Below, piece by piece: positions 25,442-35,243 of a stretch of DNA of 64,000 bases. The DNA is from Nocardia brasiliensis ATCC 700358 (GTDB lineage: Bacteria > Actinomycetota > Actinomycetes > Mycobacteriales > Mycobacteriaceae). A program made the position numbers and the translations under genes. The stretch's first letter is position 1, and each line of letters starts with the position of its first letter. The notes under the pieces were generated by a model, which was given only the letters and a program-made list of their open reading frames with translations, was not told the origin of the DNA and searched no databases. Location: NCBI RefSeq assembly GCF_000250675.2, contig NC_018681.1, positions 4,774,001 through 4,838,000 of the forward strand, given 5' to 3'.

Positions 25442-26493
25442 GAGCGGCGCAGATAGTCGAGTACGGCGCCCCGCTCGTCGTGCGCGAGCTGCCCGATCCC
25501 ACCCCCGAACCGGACGGTGTGGTGCTCGCGATCCGCGCCACCGGTATCTGCCGCAGCGATTGGCATGCGTGGCGGGGCGATTGGGGCTGGATGGGCGGAC
25601 AGGTCGCGCTGCCGCGCACGCTCGGTCACGAACTGGTCGGCGAAGTCGTGGCAGTCGGTGCCGACGTGCACACGGTGCGGCTCGGCGATCGCGTCACGGT
25701 GCCGTTCCATCTGGCGTGCGGCACCTGCGCGCAGTGCCGGTCCGGACAGGCCAATATCTGCGATGCCATGCAGGTGCTCGGCTTCTGGTGCGACGGCGGC
25801 TATGCTGAGTTCGTCCCGATTCCCGACGCGGACTTCAACTGTGTGCGCGTCCCCGAGACGCTGACCCCGGTCGCGGCGAGCGCGATCGGCTGCCGCTTCA
25901 TGACAGCGTTCCACGCGGTCACCGGACAGGGACGGGTACGCCCCGGCGAATGGGTCGCGGTCCACGGCGTCGGCGGAGTCGGACTCGCCGCCGTGCAGAT
26001 CGCCACTGCCGCAGGCGCTTGCGTGGTGGCCGTGGACATCGATGCCGCCAAACTCGCGCTGGCCGAGGAGCAGGGCGCGCTCGCCACCGTCGATGCGAGT
26101 GCCGAGGCGGACGTGCCCGCGGCGGTCCAGGCCGCGACCGACGGCGGCGCGCACGTCTCGATCGATGCGCTCGGCACCCGCGCCACGGTCGTCAATTCCC
26201 TTCGCTCGCTGCGCAAACGCGGCAGGCACGTGCAGGTCGGGCTGACCAGCTCCGACGATGCCGGGCAGATCGCGATCCCCATGGACACCGTCACCCTCGG
26301 CGAGCTGACCCTCGTCGGCTCACACGGCAACCCGCACACCAGCTACCCGCGGCTGCTCGCCCTGGTCGAATCCGGCCGTCTCGCACCGCAATCCCTGGTC
26401 CAGCGCACCGTCGCGCTCGAGCAGGCCGGGGATGTCCTTGCCGCGATGAGCGATTTCGGCACCAGCGGCATCACCGTCATCGACCGCTTCTGA
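25438..26493 (+). CDS. Zinc-dependent alcohol dehydrogenase (MDR family)
   Basis: 351 aa. The catalytic zinc ligand is in TGICRSDWHAW, with GHELVGEV and a structural zinc set CGTCAQCRSGQANIC. The Rossmann motif is VHGVGGVGLAAVQIA. It oxidises an alcohol to an aldehyde with NAD(P)+. Directly downstream of the P450 (GTGA overlap), it should oxidise the hydroxylated side chain. The N-terminus begins immediately with the MDR fold, so the GTG at 25438 is favoured over any upstream in-frame start. Confidence 0.88.
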   Translation: MRAAQIVEYGAPLVVRELPDPTPEPDGVVLAIRATGICRSDWHAWRGDWGWMGGQVALPRTLGHELVGEVVAVGADVHTVRLGDRVTVPFHLACGTCAQCRSGQANICDAMQVLGFWCDGGYAEFVPIPDADFNCVRVPETLTPVAASAIGCRFMTAFHAVTGQGRVRPGEWVAVHGVGGVGLAAVQIATAAGACVVAVDIDAAKLALAEEQGALATVDASAEADVPAAVQAATDGGAHVSIDALGTRATVVNSLRSLRKRGRHVQVGLTSSDDAGQIAIPMDTVTLGELTLVGSHGNPHTSYPRLLALVESGRLAPQSLVQRTVALEQAGDVLAAMSDFGTSGITVIDRF

Positions 26494-26512
26494 CGCGGAC
26501 CGGGAGGACACC

Positions 26513-28000
26513 GTGGAAACCTCGTCCAGCACACCGGGTCCGGCGGCACAGCACTTCCTGTCCGGACCGCACCTGCTCTATCTGGGCGGCGAGTTCGCCG
26601 CCGCCGCGGACGGCCGGACCTTCGGCACCGTCGACCCGTCCACCGGCGCAGCGATCACGCAGGTCGCGCACGCGGGACCGGCCGACGTATCCGCGGCGGT
26701 CGCGGCGGCGCGCGCCGCGCTCGAAGGGCCGTGGGGCGCACTGTCGGCCGCGGATCGCGGCACCCTCCTCACTCGGTTGGCCGACCTCATCGAGGGCAAC
26801 GCCGACCAGCTCGCCCAGCTCGAAGCCCTCGACGGCGGCAAGCCGATCAGCGTGACCCGCGCGCTCGATATCCCGGCCGCCGCAGCGCAATTCCGCTACT
26901 TCGCGGGGTGGCCGACCAAGCTGGAGGGCGAGACGATCCCGGTCGCGGTGCCGAACACGCTGTGCTACACCCGCAAAGAGCCGGTCGGCGTGTGCGCGCA
27001 GATCATCCCGTGGAACTTCTCGCTGCTGATGGCGGCGTGGAAGATCGGCGCGGCCCTGGCCGCAGGGTGCACCGTGGTGGTGAAACCGGCCGAACAGACA
27101 CCGCTGACCGTACTACGCCTCGCCGAACTCGTTGCGGCGGCCGGGTTTCCGCCCGGCACGGTCAATGTGCTCACCGGCGACGGCACCACCGGCGCGGCGC
27201 TGGTCGAGCATCCCGGCGTCGACAAGATCGTGTTCACCGGTTCCACCGCCGTGGGGCGCGAGATCGGCGCGAAGGCCGGCGCGCAGCTCAAGCCGGTCAC
27301 GCTCGAACTGGGCGGGAAGAGCCCGAACATCATTCTGCCGGACGCCGACCTCGACGCGGCGATCGCCGGCGCCTTCAACGGGATCTACTTCAACACCGGC
27401 CAGGCGTGCAATGCCGCGTCCCGGCTCTTCGTCCACGAGAGCGTGTTCGACGAGGTCGTCGCGGGACTGTCGACGCGGGCCGAGAAGGCACAGGTGGGTC
27501 CGGCACTGGACCCGGCCACCGAACTCGGGCCGGTGGTCTCGGCCGAGCAGTACCGCCGGGTGCGCGGGTATCTCCAAGACGGCGTCGCCGCGGGGGCGAC
27601 TCTGAAAGCCGGTACCGTGCCGCCGGTTTCCCCCGAAGGCGGCTATTTCGTCTCGCCCGCGCTCTTCGTCGACGTCGACCCGCGGATGCGGATCTGCCGT
27701 GAGGAGATCTTCGGGCCGGTGCTCGTGGCCGCACCGTTCGACTGCGTCGACGAGGTGGTGCGGCAGGCCAACGACACGGAATACGGTCTGGCCGCGGGCA
27801 TCTGGACCCAGCACCTCGGCCGGGCACACACCCTCGCCGCCCGGCTGCGCGCCGGATCGGTCTATCTCAACACCTGGGCGCCGGGCGATCCGGCGGCCCC
27901 GTTCGGCGGCGTCAAGGCCTCCGGGGTCGGCCGCGAGATGGGCCGCGCGGGCGTCGAGGCCTATCTCGAGCCGAAAACCGTGTGGGCGACGCTCGCCTGA
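26513..28000 (+). CDS. NAD(P)+-dependent aldehyde dehydrogenase
   Basis: 495 aa, full-length ALDH. It has IIPWNFSLLMAAWK, FTGSTAVGREIG, the general base in VTLELGGKSPN (Glu near 266), the nucleophile Cys in NTGQACNAASR (near 300), and EEIFGPV. GTG start with GGGAGGA upstream, 19 bp after the alcohol dehydrogenase. It should convert the side-chain aldehyde to a carboxylate. This family also acts on betaine aldehyde and aminoaldehydes, but the P450-ADH-ALDH-amidotransferase order points to the PBD side chain. Confidence 0.88.
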   Translation: METSSSTPGPAAQHFLSGPHLLYLGGEFAAAADGRTFGTVDPSTGAAITQVAHAGPADVSAAVAAARAALEGPWGALSAADRGTLLTRLADLIEGNADQLAQLEALDGGKPISVTRALDIPAAAAQFRYFAGWPTKLEGETIPVAVPNTLCYTRKEPVGVCAQIIPWNFSLLMAAWKIGAALAAGCTVVVKPAEQTPLTVLRLAELVAAAGFPPGTVNVLTGDGTTGAALVEHPGVDKIVFTGSTAVGREIGAKAGAQLKPVTLELGGKSPNIILPDADLDAAIAGAFNGIYFNTGQACNAASRLFVHESVFDEVVAGLSTRAEKAQVGPALDPATELGPVVSAEQYRRVRGYLQDGVAAGATLKAGTVPPVSPEGGYFVSPALFVDVDPRMRICREEIFGPVLVAAPFDCVDEVVRQANDTEYGLAAGIWTQHLGRAHTLAARLRAGSVYLNTWAPGDPAAPFGGVKASGVGREMGRAGVEAYLEPKTVWATLA

Positions 28001-28028
28001 GCGCCCGACAGCAGCGAAAGGACCAACG

Positions 28029-29891
28029 ATGTGCGGAATCACCGGCTGGGTCGCGCTCGACCGTGACCTCACCGCCGAAGGCCGGACAGTGCAGGCCATG
28101 GTCGACACCATGGCCGCTCGGGGCCCCGACGACGAAGGCATGTGGCTGCACCCGCGCTGCGCCCTCGGGCACCGGCGGCTGTCGGTGATCGACCTCGAAG
28201 GCGGCAAGCAGCCGATGGCCACACCGGAAACACTGTCCGACGGAACACCGTTGGCCGTACTGAGTTACAGCGGCGAAGTGTACAACTTCGTCGAACTGCG
28301 CGACGAACTCCTGACACTCGGCCACCGCTTCCGCACCAGAAGCGACACCGAGGTCGTGCTGCGCGCCTATCTCGAATGGGGAACGGGCTTTGTGCGGCGG
28401 CTCAACGGCATGTTCGCCTTCGCGATCTGGGACAGCCGAACCGAGGAACTGCTGCTGTACCGCGACCGGCTCGGCGTCAAACCGCTGTTCTATTACCCCA
28501 CCCGCGACGGCCTGCTCTTCGGCTCCGAGCCGAAAGCCGTTCTCGCCCATCCGGAAAGCCGCGCCGAACTATCTCTCGACGGACTCCGTGACGTGCTGTC
28601 CTTTGTCCGCGTCCCCGGCCGGACGCCGCTACAAGGCATGTACGAGGTGCGGCCCGGCCATGTACTCCGGCTCCGCGGCGGACGGCGATCCGAGGAGAAG
28701 TACTGGGAGCTGCAATCCTGGCCGCACCCCGACGATGTGACCACCAGCGTCGGTAAGGTGCGAGAGTTGTTGGCGGATATCGTCTCCCGGCAGATGGTCG
28801 CCGACGTTCCGCTGTGCACGCTACTGTCCGGCGGGTTGGATTCCAGCGCGTTGACCGCCCTGGGCCAGCGCGCGCTCGACGCCGGCCGCGGTGGCCGGAT
28901 TCGCAGCTTCTCGGTGGATTTCGTCGGTCAGGTGGAGAATTTCGAACCGGAACCGCTGCGCGAGGCGCCGGACGCGCCGTTCGCCGCGGAACTGGTCCGC
29001 CACGTCGGCACCGATCATCGAGTCATCTTGCTGGACAACGCGGATCTGGCGTCGCCGAGCGCACGAGCGGCGGTGTTGCGCGCCTGGGATCTGCCCTACG
29101 GCGACGGTGATCTCGGTCCGTCGCTCTATCTGCTGTTCCGCGCGGTAAGGCAGGAATCGACCGTCGCCCTGTCCGGTGAATCGGCGGACGAGGTGTTCGG
29201 CGGCTACCTCTGGTTCCACGATCAGCGTGCGGTGCAGGCCGATACGTTCCCGTGGCACGCGCTCGGCGAGCGCTCCGTCGCCGATCAGTCCACGGCCTTC
29301 CTGGATCCCGATCTGACGGCGCAGCTGAACCTCACCGAATACATTGCGGACCAATATCACACCGCCCTGCGGGAAGTTCCGGAACTGCCCGGCGAGACCG
29401 GACTCGACCGCCGGATGCGGGCCGCGAGCTACCTGAATCTCACCCGGTTCCTCCCGGTCATGCTCGACCGCAAGGACCGGCTGAGCATGGCGAGCGGGAT
29501 CGAGGTGCGGGTACCGTTCTGCGACCACCGCCTGGTCGAGTACGTCTTCAACGCCCCGTGGTCGATGAAGACCTTCGACGGCCGGGAGAAGAGTCTGCTG
29601 CGCGCCGCGACCCGGGATCTGCTGCCGGACTCCATCGTGCGACGCCGGAAAGCGCCCTATCCGTCCACCCAGGATTCGGGCTACGACAAGGCGATCAAGC
29701 AGGTCCTCGGCAAGATCGTCGCGGAGCCGAATTCGCCGTCGCTGCCGCTGCTCGATCTCGACGCGATCCACCGGCATCTGGATCAGCCCGTCGACAAGCC
29801 TGTTTCGATGCAGGAAAGGGGGCTACTCAACGAAACACCGATCCGCATCGATGAGTGGCTCACCGCTTACGACGTGCGCGTACTGGTATAG
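28029..29891 (+). CDS. AsnB-like glutamine amidotransferase (side-chain amide formation)
   Basis: 620 aa. The N-terminal class II glutaminase has catalytic Cys2 (MCGITGWVALD), RGPDDEGMW and GEVYNF. The C-terminal ATP-pyrophosphatase synthetase domain has TLLSGGLDSSALTAL (near 264-278). It activates a carboxylate as an adenylate and transfers ammonia from glutamine. In the anthramycin cluster an asparagine-synthetase-like protein is thought to build the acrylamide. Its place directly after the aldehyde dehydrogenase supports the same use here, rather than asparagine synthesis. The stop codon TAG is itself part of the operator of the next gene. Confidence 0.87.
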   Translation: MCGITGWVALDRDLTAEGRTVQAMVDTMAARGPDDEGMWLHPRCALGHRRLSVIDLEGGKQPMATPETLSDGTPLAVLSYSGEVYNFVELRDELLTLGHRFRTRSDTEVVLRAYLEWGTGFVRRLNGMFAFAIWDSRTEELLLYRDRLGVKPLFYYPTRDGLLFGSEPKAVLAHPESRAELSLDGLRDVLSFVRVPGRTPLQGMYEVRPGHVLRLRGGRRSEEKYWELQSWPHPDDVTTSVGKVRELLADIVSRQMVADVPLCTLLSGGLDSSALTALGQRALDAGRGGRIRSFSVDFVGQVENFEPEPLREAPDAPFAAELVRHVGTDHRVILLDNADLASPSARAAVLRAWDLPYGDGDLGPSLYLLFRAVRQESTVALSGESADEVFGGYLWFHDQRAVQADTFPWHALGERSVADQSTAFLDPDLTAQLNLTEYIADQYHTALREVPELPGETGLDRRMRAASYLNLTRFLPVMLDRKDRLSMASGIEVRVPFCDHRLVEYVFNAPWSMKTFDGREKSLLRAATRDLLPDSIVRRRKAPYPSTQDSGYDKAIKQVLGKIVAEPNSPSLPLLDLDAIHRHLDQPVDKPVSMQERGLLNETPIRIDEWLTAYDVRVLV

Positions 29892-29908
29892 TTTCCTTTT
29901 GGAAACTA
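29889..29908. promoter_or_regulatory. Perfect inverted-repeat operator before the uvrA-like gene
   Basis: TAGTTTCC (29889-29896), spacer TTTT, GGAAACTA (29901-29908): perfect 8-bp arms with the same 4-bp spacer as the operator near marR. The right arm extends to GGAAACTAGTTT (29901-29912), which is the reverse complement of the 12-mer in the marR operator. It ends 27 bp before the uvrA-like ATG and overlaps the amidotransferase stop. It is probably bound by the MarR protein encoded at 19280. Confidence 0.75.
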
Positions 29909-29935
29909 GTTTGGTCACGCTGAGGGGAGTCGGAG

Positions 29936-32227
<2,292 letters not shown>

Positions 32228-32253
32228 CCCGACCCGGACATACCGGTCACCCT

Positions 32254-32271
32254 CCCCCCTGACCAGGGGGG
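32254..32271. terminator. Rho-independent-type hairpin at the right end of the PBD cluster
   Basis: A perfect 7-bp stem CCCCCCT / AGGGGGG with a GACC loop is followed by ATTTCT. It begins 26 bp after the uvrA-like stop and marks a natural end of the cluster transcript. Confidence 0.75.
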
Positions 32272-32274
32272 ATT

Positions 32275-32290
32275 TCTGCATATTTGCAGA
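32275..32290. promoter_or_regulatory. Perfect 16-bp inverted repeat upstream of the fatty acid transporter homologue
   Basis: TCTGCA-TATT-TGCAGA lies just after the terminator stem and 125 bp before the transporter ATG at 32415. It may be an operator for that gene. The rest of 32291-32414 shows no further clear site apart from the GAGGGACAG ribosome site. Confidence 0.45.
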
Positions 32291-32414
32291 CCGGATCTGC
32301 GCGATTCCTTATTGTCTGCGGACAGGTGGGCCTCGATACTGGCCAACCGAGCCCGTGTGCGGTGCGTCACATGCGCGCGCGTGGGTGGTGTGCAGAAAGA
32401 TGAGGGACAGCTCC

Positions 32415-33854
32415 ATGACGGCCACGATCGACGAAGCCAGCTCCGAGAAGGGACTAGCGCGAATCGCGCAGTCGCTCGCGAAATGGACGGAGAGATGGTT
32501 TCCGGATGCCTACGTCGTCGCCTTGGCCGGTGTGTTCATCGTGGCCGTCGCGGCATTCGCGAACGGCTCGTCGCCGCAGACCGTGGTGACCGCGTTCGGC
32601 GACGGCTTCTGGGATCTCACGGCTTTCACGCTGCAGATGGCGATGGTCGTGCTGACGGGCTACGTGGTGGCCACTTCCCCACCGGTCGCGCGGCTCATCG
32701 AACGCCTCGCCGCCGTACCGCGATCCGCGGCCGGCGCGGTGAGTTTCGTTGCGTTCCTGAGCATGTCGGTGTCCTTCCTGAACTGGGGACTCAGCCTGGT
32801 GTTCGGCGGCCTGCTGGCCCGCGCGATCGCCCGGCGCACCGATCTGCGGGTGGACTATCGCGCGCTCGGCGCGGCGGCCTTCATGGGGCTGGGCGCCGTA
32901 TGGGCACTGGGTATTTCGTCCTCCGCCGCGCAGTTGCAAGCGACGGCGAGTTCCTTACCGCCCGCTCTGCTGCGGATCACCGGCGTCCTGGACTTCGGGA
33001 AGACGATCTTCACCTGGCAGTCGCTGCTGACGTGCGCGATCATCATGGCCATCACCGTGGTGATCGCCCATTTCTCGGCGCCGAAAGGCGAGGCGATCAA
33101 GACCGCCGAAGAACTCGAGGTCGACCTCGACGATCAGCCCGACGAAGTCACCCCGCGGGCGCGGCCCGGCGAATGGCTCGAGTACAGCCGCATCCTGCCG
33201 ATCATCGCGGGGCTGATGACGTTGGGCTGGTTGATCTCCCAGTTCGTCACCAAGGCGGCACTCACCGTGGTCAGCAGCCTCAACGGCTACCTGCTCGTCT
33301 TCCTGATGCTCGGGCTGGTGCTGCACGGGACGCCGCGCAAGTTCCTGCAAGCCGTCACCCTGGCCGTGCCCGCCACCGCGGGCATCCTGGTGCAGTTCCC
33401 GCTCTACGCCGCGATGGCCGCGATCCTCACCAAAGCGAAAGGGCGCGGCGGGATCACCGTCTCCGAACACCTGGCCGACTTCTTCACCAGCATCGGCGGC
33501 GGTGGCAGCTTCGCCGTCGTGATCGCCCTCTATACCGTGGTGCTCGGCATCTTCGTCCCGTCCGGCGGCGGAAAGTGGTTGGTCGAAGCGCCTTACGTCA
33601 TGCAGTCGGCGACCGATGTGCAGATGAATCTCGGCTGGACGGTACAGATCTACAACGTGGCCGAGGCGCTGCCCAACCTGATCAACCCGTTCTTCATGCT
33701 GCCGTTGCTCGCGGTGCTGAAACTGCGGGCGCGCGATCTCGTCGGGTTCACGTTCCTGCAGTTCATCTTCCACCTGCCGGTGGTGTTGCTGCTCGTCTGG
33801 CTGCTCGGCATGACGTTCGACTACGTCCCGCCGATCATCCCCGCGGGCAAGTGA
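32415..33854 (+). CDS. Short-chain fatty acid transporter (AtoE family)
   Basis: 479 aa integral membrane protein with about twelve hydrophobic segments. It resembles the AtoE/short-chain fatty acid permease family: the N-terminal WTERWFPDAYVVALAGVF and FTLQMAMVVLTGYVVATS, and the C-terminal SGGGKWLVEAPYVMQSA and NPFFMLPLLAV. The ATG at 32415 has GAGGGACAG upstream. An in-frame start at 32355 would add a Cys-rich tail with no family match. It stands alone behind a terminator and an inverted repeat and is most likely outside the PBD cluster. Confidence 0.83.
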   Translation: MTATIDEASSEKGLARIAQSLAKWTERWFPDAYVVALAGVFIVAVAAFANGSSPQTVVTAFGDGFWDLTAFTLQMAMVVLTGYVVATSPPVARLIERLAAVPRSAAGAVSFVAFLSMSVSFLNWGLSLVFGGLLARAIARRTDLRVDYRALGAAAFMGLGAVWALGISSSAAQLQATASSLPPALLRITGVLDFGKTIFTWQSLLTCAIIMAITVVIAHFSAPKGEAIKTAEELEVDLDDQPDEVTPRARPGEWLEYSRILPIIAGLMTLGWLISQFVTKAALTVVSSLNGYLLVFLMLGLVLHGTPRKFLQAVTLAVPATAGILVQFPLYAAMAAILTKAKGRGGITVSEHLADFFTSIGGGGSFAVVIALYTVVLGIFVPSGGGKWLVEAPYVMQSATDVQMNLGWTVQIYNVAEALPNLINPFFMLPLLAVLKLRARDLVGFTFLQFIFHLPVVLLLVWLLGMTFDYVPPIIPAGK

Positions 33855-33918
33855 GATCGGATCGGCCGCAATAACCGAAAACCGTTGATCAGCAGCCGGT
33901 CCGGTGGATTCTGAGGGC

Positions 33919-34521
33919 ATGAGGATCTACGCCGACCGCCCGCCCACCGCACTGCGTCAGCTCGTCACCGATCTCCTCGTGGCAGCGTGGGTGTACGGTA
34001 CCCTCCGCGCTGCCCTGTGGCTACACGACCTGGTACTGGCCCTCGCCGTGCCCGGGCGCAAACTCGAAGGCGCGGGCGGCGGCCTGGCCGACAACCTCGA
34101 CACCGTCGGCGACAAGGTGGGCCGGGTTCCCGTGGTGGGCGACGAACTGACCTCGCCGTTCGAGCGGGCGGCCACGGCTGCCCGCTCGATCGCCGAGGCG
34201 GGCCACGATCAGCAGGACCTGGTCGGCGATCTCGCGCTCGCCCTCGCCATCGGCCTGTCCGTCGTGCCCCTCGGCTTGGTCCTGTTCGTCTGGCTGCCGC
34301 TGCGGCTGCGCTGGATTCGCCGCGCCGCCACCGCGACTCGGCTGCGTGCGGAGCCCGGCGGACGAGACCTCCTCGCCCTGCGCGCCCTCACCCACCAGCC
34401 GCTGCGCCGGCTCGACCGCATCGATCCCGAGGTGGTGGCGGCGTGGCGCCGCGGCGACGATTCGACCGTCCGCGCCCTCGCCGCCCTGGAACTGCGCACC
34501 CTCGGGCTCCGCGGATCCTGA
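33919..34521 (+). CDS. Hypothetical membrane protein
   Basis: 200 aa. There is a hydrophobic segment near residues 18-45 (LLVAAWVYGTLRAALWLHDLV), then a soluble middle part rich in Gly/Asp/Thr, and a second membrane segment near 105-130 (DLALALAIGLSVVPLGLVLF). A basic Arg-rich tail follows. I do not recognise the family. The ATG at 33919 follows GAGGG. The gene is convergent with the Ddn-like reductase, with a hairpin between them. Confidence 0.6.
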   Translation: MRIYADRPPTALRQLVTDLLVAAWVYGTLRAALWLHDLVLALAVPGRKLEGAGGGLADNLDTVGDKVGRVPVVGDELTSPFERAATAARSIAEAGHDQQDLVGDLALALAIGLSVVPLGLVLFVWLPLRLRWIRRAATATRLRAEPGGRDLLALRALTHQPLRRLDRIDPEVVAAWRRGDDSTVRALAALELRTLGLRGS

Positions 34522-34549
34522 TCTCCGCCGGTAGGTCGGACGATCAGGA
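34516..34549. terminator. Probable bidirectional hairpin between convergent genes
   Basis: TCCTGATC (34516-34523) and GATCAGGA (34542-34549) are perfect 8-bp arms with an 18-bp loop. The left arm overlaps the stop of the upstream gene. No T-tract is evident. Confidence 0.45.
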
Positions 34550-34581
34550 GGAATCGACGGCGGCGTAGACCGAGCAGGCGG

Positions 34582-35127
34582 TTAAGTTAGTTCCTCCCGA
34601 TCGCTTGTCCGGCAGGCGATCTCGCTATCGAGGGTCAGCAAAACCAGCGGTATCGGGCGGTCCACCTTGGACTGGAAGTCCGCCAGCAGCGCGTTGTCGG
34701 CCAGCACCCAGGTCGCGAACTCGGCGTAGTCCGCGCCTTCGAGCACCTTGCCGGTCCCCCGGTAGGTCTTGTCCCGGAGTTCGATGGTGACCTGCGGGTT
34801 CACCTTGATGTTGTGCCACCAGGCCGGGTACCTGTCCTCCATGAACGAACTCACATACATGATGTCGCCGCGATACCCGGGGCCCAGCGGAATCGTATGC
34901 CGCTTGCCGCTTTTCGCGCCTGTCGTGGTGAGCAGGATCAGGTCGCCACCCGCGTACGCCCCACCCACCTTGCCCGAGTTCGCCCGGAACTCGGCGATCA
35001 CATCATCGTTCCAGTCGGCGATGCCGACCGCGGGATCCCACTCCTGGTTCCACGGCGCGTTCGGATCGTCGTAGTCGGTGATCGCGGTCTGTTCCGCCGG
35101 TGCCGCAGTCGATTCGATTTCGCTCAT
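34582..35127 (-). CDS. F420-dependent nitroreductase, Ddn family
   Basis: 181 aa, split-beta-barrel deazaflavin-dependent protein. The family core is LILLTTTGAKSGKRHTIPLG, followed by NIKVNPQVTIELRDKTYRGTG and the C-terminal RPIPLVLLTL. Such proteins use F420H2 to reduce quinones or nitro compounds. The ATG at 35127 was preferred over 35181 because the family N-terminus with WN...EW segments starts after it and because a perfect inverted repeat lies just upstream of it. It is unlikely to be part of the PBD cluster, although it shares the F420 cofactor. Confidence 0.82.
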   Translation of the reverse strand: MSEIESTAAPAEQTAITDYDDPNAPWNQEWDPAVGIADWNDDVIAEFRANSGKVGGAYAGGDLILLTTTGAKSGKRHTIPLGPGYRGDIMYVSSFMEDRYPAWWHNIKVNPQVTIELRDKTYRGTGKVLEGADYAEFATWVLADNALLADFQSKVDRPIPLVLLTLDSEIACRTSDREELT

Positions 35128-35147
35128 GGTTCGAGCATGCCGGGCGC

Positions 35148-35168
35148 TTAGGACAGATACGGTCCTAA
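35148..35168. promoter_or_regulatory. Perfect inverted repeat upstream of the Ddn-like gene
   Basis: TTAGGAC (35148-35154), 7-bp spacer, GTCCTAA (35162-35168). It lies 20 bp before the ATG, in the position of a repressor operator. No candidate regulator gene is adjacent. Confidence 0.6.
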
Positions 35169-35243
35169 CGCCAGTAGTCACCGTCCGGGAGCCGCAGCCA
35201 GTGGTCCGGCGGGCCTTGCTCGTCGCTCATGCCGCACCGCCGA

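Noticed and set aside
28029..29891. Asparagine synthetase for primary metabolism
   Set aside because: The domain layout is the same, but it lies in the side-chain operon directly after the aldehyde dehydrogenase, so a tailoring amidotransferase is more likely.
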